64,000 nucleotides of DNA from Planctomicrobium piriforme (GCA_945869735.1 CAMBPQ010000001.1:80476-144475); one strand, 5' to 3'; positions 43,197 to 52,194 are shown, numbered from the stretch's first letter. Notes: a model not told the origin generated them from the letters alone. A program made the numbers and translations.

Positions 43197-43304
43197 GGCG
43201 ATGCGGCCGTGAGGAAGGAATGAGAAAGGAAACGGATGTGCCCAGGATCGCATGAATGTGATCGATCGGCGGAGTGATCGCAAGATGCAGCCGAGGTCGC
43301 CCGT

Positions 43305-43841
43305 TCACGCCCCAGCGGGCTCGCCGGGCAGGGCTAGCGTCTGGAGGCCGGCCGGCCCGATGGTGTAGGCCCACTGCACGGTGCCCGGCAGGGCGATCGC
43401 GGAGGAGTCGGCGGCCACCCGAATGCGGTCGCCGCCGCCCCAGTAGCTGGAGCCGAGCCACGCGGGCGTCTCCTGGAGCCGGCAGGCGATCTCAAACAGG
43501 AGGGTGTCGGGCGTCGACGGCTGGGGCACGATGCTCGCCGAGAAGTGCGACCGTCCGGCGCGGCCCACGGCCAGGATCGCCGGCCCCCGGTCGGTCCGGA
43601 CAGACGACACCTCGACGAGCGGCGGCGAGGCTGGCCACCGCGGGTCGTCGCTCTCCGTCGCGTCGATCGACTCAAAGGCCCGCCCTCCCGGGGTGATGAC
43701 CACGTGCCGCCACCGGTCGCCGTCCCAGGAGAAGACGACCGCCGTGCCGCCCGCCATGAGCCGGATTTCAGGCCGCGCTCGTCCGGCCGGAGCGTCGCCG
43801 GGCGGGGAGAGGTCGCGGTGGGGCGGTCGGTCGTGCATCAT
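43305..43841 (-). CDS. Protein of unknown function
   Basis: This 178-residue beta-rich protein (IRLMAGGTAVVFSWDGDRWR, HFSASIVPQPSTPDTLLFEI, IRVAADSSAIALPGTVQWAY) has no signal peptide or membrane helix. GGGGA lies 8 bases before the ATG at 43841; a second ATG follows immediately. It is divergent from the histidine kinase gene, with only 41 bp between the starts. No family is recognised. Confidence 0.6.
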   Translation of the reverse strand: MMHDRPPHRDLSPPGDAPAGRARPEIRLMAGGTAVVFSWDGDRWRHVVITPGGRAFESIDATESDDPRWPASPPLVEVSSVRTDRGPAILAVGRAGRSHFSASIVPQPSTPDTLLFEIACRLQETPAWLGSSYWGGGDRIRVAADSSAIALPGTVQWAYTIGPAGLQTLALPGEPAGA

Positions 43842-43882
43842 GGCGGCGTTCCCCAGCATACGCCGGGGAGCGGGAGCATCCC

Positions 43883-44836
43883 ATGGAACCGCGTCGCTCG
43901 CTCGGCTGGCCGATCCTGCTCGGCGTCGTTCTGATTGCGTCGATCATCGCACTGGCAGTCGGCTGGGTGCTCGTGAGCATCGCGGCGGCGCTCGGCTCGC
44001 GCAACGCGATCTTCTATTGGACCGTCCTCGGCGTGGGCGTCGCGCTGCTTGTGGTGGTGCTCGTGGGAGTGATCGTTTACTTCGCCCTGACGGTGAAGGC
44101 GATCGCGCTGTCGCAGCGGCAGAGCAACTTCATCGACAGCGTGACGCACGAACTCAAGAGCCCACTCGCCTCGCTCAAGCTCTCGCTCCAGACGCTCGGG
44201 AGGCGGGCGGTGCCTCCCGAGCAACAGGCCGACTTCCACCGGATCATGCTCCAAGACGTCGAGCGTCTCGACAAGCTGATCGATCATCTGCTCGACGCCG
44301 CCAAGACCCTGCAACGCCGGCCGCAGGCAGGTGGCGACACGACCCTGCTCGAGCCGGTGTTGCGGCAGGTGCGGGCTGCCGTCGCGCAGCGTCACGGCGT
44401 GTCTGAGGAGCGGGTGCGGCTGGAGTGCGGGGCCGTCGGCGGCGTGCCGTTGGCCGTCGCGGGGCGGTCGGCCGACGTGGAGATCGTGCTCCGCAACTTG
44501 CTCGACAACGCGGTGAAGTATTCGCTTCCCGAGCCAGACGTGGAGGTGACGGCGGCGTTGACCCCGCGCGGGAAGGTCCTCGTGCGCGTGGCCGACCGCG
44601 GGCCAGGCATCCCCGTCGCTCTGCGACCGCAGATCTTTCGCCGGTTCGTACGGCTGGGGAGCGAGCTCGAGCGGTCGACGCCGGGCACCGGCCTGGGCCT
44701 GTTTCTTGTCAAAGCGCTCGTGCGGCAGATGCGGGGCACGGTGACCTTGAAGGGTCGGCTGCCGCCGCCGGGCACCATCTTCGAGGTGGAGCTGCCCGCG
44801 GGCATGCCCTGTTCAGCCGCCGAGCGGCTGTTCTAA
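43883..44836 (+). CDS. Membrane sensor histidine kinase
   Basis: This 317-residue protein has two N-terminal transmembrane helices (about 10-35 and 44-70) with a very short periplasmic loop. The HisKA domain has His89 in SVTHELKSPLASLKL. The catalytic domain has N-box RNLLDNAVKY at 204-213, G1 box DRGPGIP, F-box IFRRFVRLG and G2 box GTGLGLFLVK. There is no PAS or HAMP domain, so sensing is probably in or near the membrane. The nearest response regulator gene (47284-48039) is PhoB-like and on the other strand behind purH and trpC; it may be the partner. purH starts eight bases after its stop. Confidence 0.92.
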   Translation: MEPRRSLGWPILLGVVLIASIIALAVGWVLVSIAAALGSRNAIFYWTVLGVGVALLVVVLVGVIVYFALTVKAIALSQRQSNFIDSVTHELKSPLASLKLSLQTLGRRAVPPEQQADFHRIMLQDVERLDKLIDHLLDAAKTLQRRPQAGGDTTLLEPVLRQVRAAVAQRHGVSEERVRLECGAVGGVPLAVAGRSADVEIVLRNLLDNAVKYSLPEPDVEVTAALTPRGKVLVRVADRGPGIPVALRPQIFRRFVRLGSELERSTPGTGLGLFLVKALVRQMRGTVTLKGRLPPPGTIFEVELPAGMPCSAAERLF

Positions 44837-44844
44837 TCGACCGC

Positions 44845-46500
44845 ATGAACACCACCCATGCCAACCCCACCACACCCGCAGTCGACGTCGTTCCGATCCG
44901 CCGCGTGCTCGTCAGCGTGTTCGACAAGACGGGCCTCGACCGGCTCGCCGCCGCCCTCAAGGTCGCGGGGGTTCGCGTCGCCAGCACCGGTGGCACCGCC
45001 ACGGCTCTGGCAAGTCAGGGCGTTGTCGTCGTCGACGTGTCGGCCATCACCGGCTTCCCCGAGGTGCTCGACGGCCGGGTCAAGACGCTCCACCCCAACA
45101 TCTTCGCCGGCATTCTCGCCCGGGGTGACCGGCCCGACGATCTCGCCGTTCTCGAGGATTACGGGATCGAGCGGTTCGACGCGGTGATCGTCAACCTCTA
45201 CGACTTCCAGAGCGTGATCGCGAAGCCCGACTGCACGCCCGCCCAGGCGATCGAACTGATCGATATCGGCGGCCCGAGCCTCGTGCGCGCGGCGGCCAAA
45301 AACTACGCGTTCACGACGGTGGTCACGAGCCCTGCGCAATACGATGCCTTGATCGCCGCAATCGGCCGCGGCGGCACTGCGCTGGCGGAGCGGCGACAGT
45401 TAGCCGCGGCGGCCTTCGACCATACGGCCCGGTACGACGCTGTGATCGCCCGCTGGATGGCACAGCATGCGGGCCTCGTGGCCGAGCCTGGCGAGGAGCC
45501 TACGGTCGTGGGAGACGCCGGCGACGAGCCGCCGCTGCCCGCGCGGGTGACGTTCGAGCTCGACCGCCGCCTCCCGCTGCGGTATGGGGAAAACCCTCAT
45601 CAGTCCGCGGCCATGTACGCCCCCGCCGGCACGCACATGGGGCTGGCGGGGCTCAAGCAGCTCTGCGGCAAGGAGCTCTCTTACAACAACCTGCTCGATC
45701 TCGACGCCGCCACGCGGCTGGCCGGCCTGCTGCAGGAGCCCTCGGCCGTCGTCGTCAAACACACCAACCCCTGCGGCGCGGCCACCGACCCGACCGTCGC
45801 GGCCGCCCTTGCCGCCGCGATGGCGGCCGACCCGACAAGCGCCTTCGGATCGATCGTGGCCGTCAACAGGCTTTTCGACCGCGACTGCGCGGAGCTGCTC
45901 TGTGCTCCGGGCCTGTTCGTGGAAGTGGTCGCAGCTCCGGCCTTCGCGAAGGAGGCCGTGGAGATGCTGACCACCCGGCCGACGTGGAAGGGAAGCGTAC
46001 GGCTCGTTGAGGTGCCCGCGGGAGACCCGTGGGAGGCGACCGCCGGCCTGGAGCTCCGCAGCGTCGCTGGCGCGATTCTTGCCCAGCGGCCCGACGACGT
46101 CTGTGACGATCCCGCGACGTGGCGAGTGGCGACAAAGACGGCTCCCGCCACGGCCCTTACGCAGGATCTCGACTTCGCCTTCACACTCGTTCGGCGGTTG
46201 ACGAGCAACGCGATCGCCGTCTGCCACGGTACGAGCCTCGCCGGCGCTGGCATCGGCCAAACGAGCCGCGTCGACGCGGTGCGGATCGCCCTGGAAAAGG
46301 CGGGCAGCAAAGCGCAGGGGGGTGTGCTCGCCTCCGACGCCTTCTTTCCGTTCCCCGACTCGATCGAGTTGATCGCGAAGGCCGGCATCGCGGCGATCGT
46401 CCAGCCGGGCGGCTCGAAGCGCGACGCTGAGGTGATCGCGGCGGCCGACGCGGCGGGAATCCCGATGCTGTTCACGTCCCGTCGGCACTTTCGGCATTGA
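44845..46500 (+). CDS. purH: Bifunctional AICAR transformylase/IMP cyclohydrolase
   Basis: This 551-residue enzyme carries out the last two steps of purine synthesis, formylation of AICAR and ring closure to IMP. The N-terminal cyclohydrolase domain shows VSVFDKTGLDRLAAALKVAG, GFPEVLDGRVKTLHPNIFAG and DIGGPSLVRAAAKNYAFTTV. The C-terminal transformylase domain shows PLRYGENPHQSAAMY, GKELSYNNLLDLDAATRL and VVKHTNPCGAA (catalytic Lys-His), and ends SDAFFPFPDSIELIAKAGIA. It is encoded directly after the kinase gene and followed 47 bp later by trpC, giving a mixed housekeeping operon. Confidence 0.97.
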   Translation: MNTTHANPTTPAVDVVPIRRVLVSVFDKTGLDRLAAALKVAGVRVASTGGTATALASQGVVVVDVSAITGFPEVLDGRVKTLHPNIFAGILARGDRPDDLAVLEDYGIERFDAVIVNLYDFQSVIAKPDCTPAQAIELIDIGGPSLVRAAAKNYAFTTVVTSPAQYDALIAAIGRGGTALAERRQLAAAAFDHTARYDAVIARWMAQHAGLVAEPGEEPTVVGDAGDEPPLPARVTFELDRRLPLRYGENPHQSAAMYAPAGTHMGLAGLKQLCGKELSYNNLLDLDAATRLAGLLQEPSAVVVKHTNPCGAATDPTVAAALAAAMAADPTSAFGSIVAVNRLFDRDCAELLCAPGLFVEVVAAPAFAKEAVEMLTTRPTWKGSVRLVEVPAGDPWEATAGLELRSVAGAILAQRPDDVCDDPATWRVATKTAPATALTQDLDFAFTLVRRLTSNAIAVCHGTSLAGAGIGQTSRVDAVRIALEKAGSKAQGGVLASDAFFPFPDSIELIAKAGIAAIVQPGGSKRDAEVIAAADAAGIPMLFTSRRHFRH

Positions 46501-46547
46501 AGCTGCCCCCCGTTCCGCATCACAGACAATCCTCCCGGCGCAGTCGC

Positions 46548-47333
46548 ATGCCCGACATTCTTGACGAAATCGTGGCGCGGAAGAGGCTCGAAGTGGCGGC
46601 GGCGCGGGAACGCGTGCCGACCGCGGCGCTCGAGGGACGGCTGGCCGTCGCACCGCCACCGCGGGATTTTTTCGGGGCCCTGGCCGCGCCGGGACCCATC
46701 AAACTGATCGCGGAGTTCAAGCGTAAGAGTCCGTCGGCCGGCACGATCCTTTCTGCTAGTACGACGATCGAGGAAGTCGTCCGCGGCTACGCGGCCGGCG
46801 GTGCGAGTTGCCTGTCCGTGCTGACCGATGGCCCGGGGTTTGGCGGAAGCCTCGTCGATCTCGAGAGTGCGCGGATCGTCGTGCCGCTGCCGGTGCTCCG
46901 CAAGGAGTTCGTGATCGACCGCTACCAGGTGATCGAGGCCCGGGCCCACGGAGCCGACGCGGTGCTCGTGATCGCCGAATGCCTTGATGACTGCCAGCTG
47001 CGGAGCTTGTACCGTGACATCCTCGACTTCGGCATGACGCCGCTGGTCGAGCTGCACGACCCCGCAAACCTCTCGCGGGTACTCGATCTGGGGGCCACCC
47101 TGATCGGTATCAACAACCGCGACTTGAAGACAATGACGACCGACCTGGAGACGGTGCTCCGCCTGCGGGACCGCGTGCCCGACGAATGTGTGCTCGTCGC
47201 GGAAAGCGGCATTCGCACGCGGGCCGATGTCGAGCTGCTCGAGGCCGCCGGGATCGGTGCCATGCTCGTGGGCGAGTCGCTGCTCAAGGAGCCCGATCCG
47301 GGCCGGGCCGCGGCGCGGCTGCTGGGCCATTAA
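46548..47333 (+). CDS. trpC: Indole-3-glycerol-phosphate synthase
   Basis: This 261-residue (beta/alpha)8 enzyme of tryptophan synthesis closes the indole ring of CdRP. Motifs are IKLIAEFKRKSPSAG (catalytic Lys), GASCLSVLTDGPGFGG, PLPVLRKEFVIDRYQVIEAR, VELHDPANLSRVLDLGATLI, GINNRDLKTM and AESGIRTRADVELLEAAGIG. The start ATG at 46548 lies 47 bp after purH. Its last 50 bases overlap the C-terminal tail codons of the converging response regulator gene. The amidotransferase subunit encoded at 21684 may serve the same pathway. Confidence 0.96.
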   Translation: MPDILDEIVARKRLEVAAARERVPTAALEGRLAVAPPPRDFFGALAAPGPIKLIAEFKRKSPSAGTILSASTTIEEVVRGYAAGGASCLSVLTDGPGFGGSLVDLESARIVVPLPVLRKEFVIDRYQVIEARAHGADAVLVIAECLDDCQLRSLYRDILDFGMTPLVELHDPANLSRVLDLGATLIGINNRDLKTMTTDLETVLRLRDRVPDECVLVAESGIRTRADVELLEAAGIGAMLVGESLLKEPDPGRAAARLLGH

Positions 47334-48039
47334 CGAACTTGTAGCCGGTGCCGCGGACCGAGAGGAAGTGCACGGGTCGCGAGGAGTCGTCCTCGAAGGT
47401 CTTTCGCAGGTTGAGCATGAAGGTGTCGACGGTGCGTGTCGCCGGCGGCCGGTTCATGCCCCAGACCTTCGTGAGTAGTTCCTCGCGGGTTACGACCTTG
47501 CCCTCGTGTTCCACGAGGTACCGCAGGAGTTTCATTTCCAAGCTCGTGAGTTTCAACGGTGTGCCCGCCCGGGTTGCCTCCCAGGTCTCGAAGTTGACCT
47601 CGGCGGAGCCGAAGCGGTGGATGGAGCCGCGGGGTGACTCGGGGGGGTCGGCCACCGTCCGGTCCTCACGGCCCCGCCGCGCGAGCAGGTTGCGGATTAC
47701 CGAGAGCAGCTCCTCCAGATCGAAGGGCTTCTGCAGGTAGACATCGGTGCCGGCGTTGAAGCCGTGGATCCGGTCCTCGACGAGCGTGCGGGCGGTGAGC
47801 ATGACGACCGGCAGATTGTCGCCCTTCGCTCGGATCGCCTCGCAGACGGCGTAGCCGCTCATGCCGGGGAGCATCAGGTCGAGCACGATCAGGTCGACCG
47901 ACCTCGCCGCGGATACCAAAAGGTCGAGCGCGGCCGGACCGTCACCGACGGCGGTCACCGTATAGCCCTCGGCTTCGAGATTGAATTTGATTCCGAAGGC
48001 GAGATGCTGCTCGTCCTCGACGACGAGGATGTGCGGCAT
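47284..48039 (-). CDS. OmpR/PhoB-family response regulator
   Basis: This 251-residue protein has a receiver domain with acidic pocket EDE at 8-10, phospho-acceptor Asp54 (LIVLDLMLPGMSG), a Thr/Ser switch (VVMLTART) and Lys in YLQKPFDLEEL. The usual DD before the Tyr is TD here (GTDVYLQKP). The winged-helix DNA-binding domain spans about 140-238 (TSLEMKLLRYLVEHEGKVVT, REELLTKVWG, VDTFMLNLRKTFE, VRGTGYKF). A Pro/Ala tail of about 14 residues overlaps the end of trpC on the other strand. It probably pairs with the histidine kinase encoded at 43883. Confidence 0.93.
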   Translation of the reverse strand: MPHILVVEDEQHLAFGIKFNLEAEGYTVTAVGDGPAALDLLVSAARSVDLIVLDLMLPGMSGYAVCEAIRAKGDNLPVVMLTARTLVEDRIHGFNAGTDVYLQKPFDLEELLSVIRNLLARRGREDRTVADPPESPRGSIHRFGSAEVNFETWEATRAGTPLKLTSLEMKLLRYLVEHEGKVVTREELLTKVWGMNRPPATRTVDTFMLNLRKTFEDDSSRPVHFLSVRGTGYKFVNGPAAAPRPGPDRAP

Positions 48040-48173
48040 GGAGGCAACGTCTCTCGAAGGGGAGGGGGAGCGGGCGCGACACTTGAGTGTATCGCCGTCG
48101 TGATCAGCTTCGGCGCTCCGATTGACGAACGCCTAGGCTGCGACCCAAGATGCAGCCATAAGAGGAGGATTTT

Positions 48174-49313
48174 GTGGCCGAGATCACCATCCAGCCCGTC
48201 GAGACACGCAGCCAGCAGAAGCGGTTCATCTGCCTACCGTGGCGGATCTACCAGAACGATCCCTGCTGGATGCCACCTTTGATCATGTCCCAGGAGGAGC
48301 TGCTCGGCTTCCGGCCGCATCCTTTTTATGAGAGATCGAAGAGCCGCTCGTTCCTCGTTACCCGCGGCGGCCGCGACGTGGGCCGGATCACGGCGATCGT
48401 CAACGCCGGCCACATCGAGCGCTACAATGAGCAACGGGGGTTCTTTGGGTTTTTCGAGTGTGACGACGACACCGCCGCGTCACGCGCGCTCTTTCAGGCG
48501 GCAGGCGACTGGCTGCATGCCCAGGGGATGACAAGCATTCGCGGCCCAGCGAATCCCAGCCTCAACTACGAGTGTGGTCTGCTCATCGAGGGCTTCGATA
48601 CGCCGCCATTCTTCATGATGACCCACAACCGGCCGTGGTACCCGCATCTCGTTGAGGACGCCGGCTTCGGGAAGATCGAGGACATGTACGCCTTCTGGGG
48701 TGCGGTGTCGATGCTCGGCACGCTCGACCCCAAGCTCACGACGATGGTGGCGGGAGTGAAGGAACGGTTTGGCGTCACCGTCCGGCCACTCGACCGCAGC
48801 CGGTTTGCCGAGGAAGTGCGGATGTTCCTTCAAATCTACAACGAGAGCCTGGGGGGCACGTGGGGCTTCGTGCCGCTCACCGAGCACGAGGTCGACCACA
48901 TGGCGGCGAGCCTCAAGTTTCTGATCGCACCGGAACTCGCCCTCGTGGCGGAGATCAACGGTAAGCCCGTGGGCGCCGTTTTCTGCCTGCTCGACTACAA
49001 CCCCCGAATCAAGGCGATCGACGGCCGGCTCTTCCCCTTCGGCTTCCTGCGGCTGCTCTGGAACAAGAAGGCCATCAAGCGGCTGCGGGCGATCAGCACC
49101 AACGTGATCCCCGAATACCAGGCATGGGGTATCGGGCTGGTGCTCATGGAGGCCCTCGCCCACCGGTTCATTACCTGGGGGCTTGAGGAGGTGGAGTTTT
49201 CCTGGGTGCTTGAAAGCAACCACCTCTCGAAGCGAACACTCGAACGCGGCGGCGCGATCGTCACCAAGAAGTATCGGATGTATCAGGACGGTCCGCCGGT
49301 GCAGCAGGGCTGA
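48174..49313 (+). CDS. GNAT/acyltransferase-like protein
   Basis: This 379-residue protein starts at a GTG preceded by a perfect AGGAGG, which fixes this unusual start. The N-terminal part (RFICLPWRIYQNDPCWMPPL, then RSFLVTRGGRDVGRITAIVN) and the C-terminal part (NVIPEYQAWGIGLVLMEALA, VEFSWVLESNHLSKRTLERG) show the two halves of an N-acyltransferase fold of the YghO/FemX-like kind. The middle (GMTSIRGPANPSLNYECGLL) is a family hallmark. The substrate is unknown. It has no operon partner. Confidence 0.82.
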   Translation: MAEITIQPVETRSQQKRFICLPWRIYQNDPCWMPPLIMSQEELLGFRPHPFYERSKSRSFLVTRGGRDVGRITAIVNAGHIERYNEQRGFFGFFECDDDTAASRALFQAAGDWLHAQGMTSIRGPANPSLNYECGLLIEGFDTPPFFMMTHNRPWYPHLVEDAGFGKIEDMYAFWGAVSMLGTLDPKLTTMVAGVKERFGVTVRPLDRSRFAEEVRMFLQIYNESLGGTWGFVPLTEHEVDHMAASLKFLIAPELALVAEINGKPVGAVFCLLDYNPRIKAIDGRLFPFGFLRLLWNKKAIKRLRAISTNVIPEYQAWGIGLVLMEALAHRFITWGLEEVEFSWVLESNHLSKRTLERGGAIVTKKYRMYQDGPPVQQG

Positions 49314-49320
49314 CGCGGGC

Positions 49321-49617
49321 CTACCGCCGCCCGCGGCTACCTGATCGGAAACTGCCGCTGCTGATCACGCCACCACCAGCGCCGACGACGCCAACGGTGC
49401 CTCCCCGCCGCATACTTCCCGACGGTGTCTTGGAGTAGGGCCAGACCCGCTTGCCCTGCCGCTGGGCACGTTCCCACTGCTGGGCGCCGTAGTTGATGCC
49501 CGAGAGGTTGAAGCTCGAATAGGGGTTGCGGGGGCTCCGCGCCTCGGCAGCCGACGCTGGGAGGAGCAGGGCGGCGAGGGCGAGGGCGATTGGGATGAGC
49601 GAGCGGGCGATGGGCAT
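49321..49617 (-). CDS. Small secreted Gly/Ser-rich protein
   Basis: This 98-residue protein has a signal peptide (SLIPIALALAALLLPASAAE). A mature start RNPYSSFNLSGINYGAQQWE is followed by RVWPYSKTPSG and a Gly/Ser/Arg tail (GSMRRGGTVGVVGAGGGVIS). The aromatic motif plus secretion signal recalls the small protein encoded at 9489 but is not clearly homologous. It converges on the acyltransferase gene with a seven-base gap. Confidence 0.6.
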   Translation of the reverse strand: MPIARSLIPIALALAALLLPASAAEARSPRNPYSSFNLSGINYGAQQWERAQRQGKRVWPYSKTPSGSMRRGGTVGVVGAGGGVISSGSFRSGSRGRR

Positions 49618-49708
49618 GGTGGACGGATTCCTCACGGTGGTGTGACGGCACGGACAACTTTGTCGTCGGTTCTACGCGGCGGGCGGCCCGGGGGTTCGAC
49701 TCTCAAGT

Positions 49709-49856
49709 GCATCCAACTTTGGTGGAACGCCGGCTCAGGGGCGGCAAAATTCTTGTCGCCAGGGCGAGGATACGCCCCAGGCTCCTCGAGCGTTCGCCGA
49801 CCCCCGTGCCTCCCTCCTCCAAGCTGCCATCTCGCCGCTCCACCAAAGGCAGATGC
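49709..49856 (+). repeat. Dispersed repeat family A, copy 4 (best-preserved, with terminal inverted repeats)
   Basis: A 148-bp element. The left end GCATCCAACTTTGGTGGAAC continues CGCCG; the right end, reverse-complemented, reads GCATCTGCCTTTGGTGGAGC then GGCG. The two 24-base ends agree at 19 positions. The core carries GGCGGCAAAATTCTTGTCGC and GGCTCCTCGAGCGTTCGCCG. It contains no gene and lies between a small secreted-protein gene and a pseudogene. Confidence 0.85.
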
Positions 49857-49869
49857 GCTCTAGGGCCGC

Positions 49870-50440
49870 CGTTCGCGAAGAGGTGGATCACCGCACGGGC
49901 CCGCGGAGCGAAGTGCGGCTGCCGCGCGGCGAATGTCGATCGCGCGACCTCGGCCCTGGTCTCTGCGGTAAGCAGGCTCGCCCCGCAGGCCAAGGTCGCC
50001 ATGGGTTTCGATAAGACCGCGGCCGACGGGGTGCGTCCACACCCAGTTGACGATCACGCGGTCGGTGAGCGGATTGGCGGGCGAGTCGAGGAGCACCATC
50101 GCCCGCGGCGGGCCTCCGGGCGCGTCGGCAAAGTGCTCCGTGATCAGTTTTTTCCTGCGGCGCAGCTCGGTCGACTCGTGGTCTGCGATCCCTTGCATCA
50201 GCTCTGAGAGCTTTTTTTGAAACGCTTCCGACTCCGCCCCCTGCGGCGGCTCGCCAATCACCGGCCGTTCCTCGGGCACCCGTGAGCTGGCGAAGATGCC
50301 GTGCAGCGCGTAGTAGTCGGCCGTCGTGACCGGCTCATACGGATGGTCGTGGCAGCGGGCAAGTCCGCCGATGACCCAGTCGCGATAGGTCCAGGAAAAC
50401 GTGTAGCGGTTGTCCTGGTTGTCGAAGGCGTAGCCCATCG
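49870..50440 (-). pseudogene. Deletion-riddled remnant of a DUF1549/DUF1553 (PSD1-type) protein
   Basis: The frame carries pieces of the large planctomycete DUF1549-DUF1553 proteins in the right order but with big gaps. [16 protein letters not shown] joins directly to [20 protein letters not shown] (heme-like CxxCH reduced to ARCHDH). Then come [38 protein letters not shown] and [20 protein letters not shown], after which homology stops. The intact family is 700-1000 residues; this is under 200. Internal in-frame deletions and loss of both ends make it a non-functional relic beside a family A element. The 280 bp from 50441 to 50721 hold nothing recognisable. Confidence 0.75.
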
Positions 50441-50721
50441 TGTCCGCAGGGCCTCGTCGAGTCGTTGTCGCATGTCGGCCGCGCGGTCGGCCGGTGGGGA
50501 AGCATCCGCGTCGCCGCCCGGCTCCCGACACCGATGGACGTTGGTCGGACGGTCATGAACGCACTGACTCGGTGGGGCGAGGCCCACAAAAAAAGTCCGG
50601 GGAAGCACCACCGTGCAGTAACGTCCACCGGTAGAAACAAGGCCCGATAACATGAGCCGGGCGATCGTGTACGGCGGCAGCTATCCCTTCGCGGTCACGA
50701 TGCTAGGGCTAGCCCTCTTCA

Positions 50722-52089
50722 TCACTCCGCCGGCAGCGCGGCCACGATGAAGATCTGGTTGTGGGTTGCGCCGTCGGCGACGACTCGCCGCATGAAGGCA
50801 ATCCGCCGGCCATCGGGGGAGAAGACGACCGCCTCGGGCCGTGGATGTTCGCTGCCAGCGGCTTCGGCGGGGCGGGGGGTGACTCGACGAGACATGCCCG
50901 TCTCGACGTCGACCGTCATCACGCTGCCGTCGGCGGCATACGCGATCCGTCGGCCGTCGGGGCTCCACGTGAACGCGCTTGCGACCCCCCACGGATCGCG
51001 AGTGATCTGCATGAGTTCGCCGCCGAGCGGGCTCACTGTGACGAGTTGTGCGAGGCCAGCGTCGTCGCGGAGGAGAAACGCGATTCGCGCACCGTCGGGG
51101 CTCGACCGCAGCCAGTGACGCGGCCCCTGGATGCCGGGGTGCTGGCGATCGGCGGTGAACGTGAGGCGTCGTTGCCGCACACCCCGCGGCGGACACGGGC
51201 GGCGGAGCATTGTGCCGGCGAGTGGGCCGTCGCCTGGCTCCGCAAGGGAGGCCGGATCGTCGGGCAGATCGACGACGAACACCTCGGCGATCGTGGTGCC
51301 CGCCGCCGTCGTGACATGGCCTTGGAACGCGAGCGCATACCGCTGCCGCGACCCATCGGCCCGCCGGTAGCCGGCTGTGCCGATCCACCCCTCCTCGAAT
51401 GCCTTCGAGATCTCGTCGCTCCCGGGCCGCGGGGCATCGTGCAGCGCCGTGACCAGCACCGTGAACGCCGAGCCACCGTGGTTGCGTTCATGCGCCGCCG
51501 ACACCCGCACCGGCTTGCCGCACACGCTCACGCCGATACCGCGGAGGTTGCGTTCCGGCTGCTCGGTCGCTGGCAACCGTGCGGTCGCGGTACCTGCCGC
51601 CATCTCGAGGAAGGCGTCTTCGGAGGTGAAGCTCACGAGCCGGCCGTCTCCGCTGAAGAGATGGACGTGGCTACCGCCGCGGAGCGCGCCGGGCGTGAAC
51701 GGCGGCACGAGGTCGCGGGCGTCGAGGTTCTCCGCCATGCCTGGCCGCCCGGTATGCACGATAATGCCCTGCCGACGGGCCGGCCCGTACTGCCAGTCGG
51801 GTGTGGGCCGCTCGGGGCCCAGAATGAAGACGACGCGGTCGTCAACCTGGCTTGCCGTCACGACACCGGAGCAGGCGCCGTGTCGCGACTCGTAGAGCAC
51901 CTCGACTCGCCCCGTCTCGACCTCGATCCGCTTGATTTGCGTGCCGTCAAACACCGAGCCGTCGGTGCCGGACCGCGTGTCGTAGACGATCCACCTCGAG
52001 TCGGCCGACCAGGCTGCCGCATTGGTGAGCATGTGGCCGTGCGGAGCGGTCGTGAGCTGTCGTTCGTCCATGCCAGAACTCTGAGCCAT
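50722..52089 (-). CDS. TolB-like beta-propeller protein (DUF3748/YidR type)
   Basis: This 455-residue protein has WD40-like/PD40 blades: NAAAWSADSRWIVYDTRSGT, GGSHVHLFSGDGRLVSFTSE, WLRSSPDGARIAFLLRDDAG, FTWSPDGRRIAYAADGSVMT and VVFSPDGRRIAFMRRV. The N-terminal MDERQLTTAPHGHMLTNAAA and the NHGGSAFTVLVTAL region resemble E. coli YidR (DUF3748). No signal peptide is evident from the ATG at 52089; an ATG at 52071 is equally possible. Function is unknown; it probably recognises a protein or glycan. Confidence 0.8.
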   Translation of the reverse strand: MAQSSGMDERQLTTAPHGHMLTNAAAWSADSRWIVYDTRSGTDGSVFDGTQIKRIEVETGRVEVLYESRHGACSGVVTASQVDDRVVFILGPERPTPDWQYGPARRQGIIVHTGRPGMAENLDARDLVPPFTPGALRGGSHVHLFSGDGRLVSFTSEDAFLEMAAGTATARLPATEQPERNLRGIGVSVCGKPVRVSAAHERNHGGSAFTVLVTALHDAPRPGSDEISKAFEEGWIGTAGYRRADGSRQRYALAFQGHVTTAAGTTIAEVFVVDLPDDPASLAEPGDGPLAGTMLRRPCPPRGVRQRRLTFTADRQHPGIQGPRHWLRSSPDGARIAFLLRDDAGLAQLVTVSPLGGELMQITRDPWGVASAFTWSPDGRRIAYAADGSVMTVDVETGMSRRVTPRPAEAAGSEHPRPEAVVFSPDGRRIAFMRRVVADGATHNQIFIVAALPAE

Positions 52090-52153
52090 GCCGGTGGGTC
52101 GGATCGTATTGGAGCCCGATACGTCAGCGGCCTACAAGGGTCCCGGTGGCGTC

Positions 52154-52194
52154 GCCTCCCGCCAGGAAGCCCCAAGCGCGAGTGCGGGGAAGAC
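52154..52194 (-). repeat. Short hairpin repeat family B, copy 5
   Basis: CGCCAGGAAGCCCCAAGCGC followed by GAGTGCGGGGAAGACG, the reverse of the 9295 copy. It pairs with the oppositely oriented variant at 52240. Confidence 0.55.
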
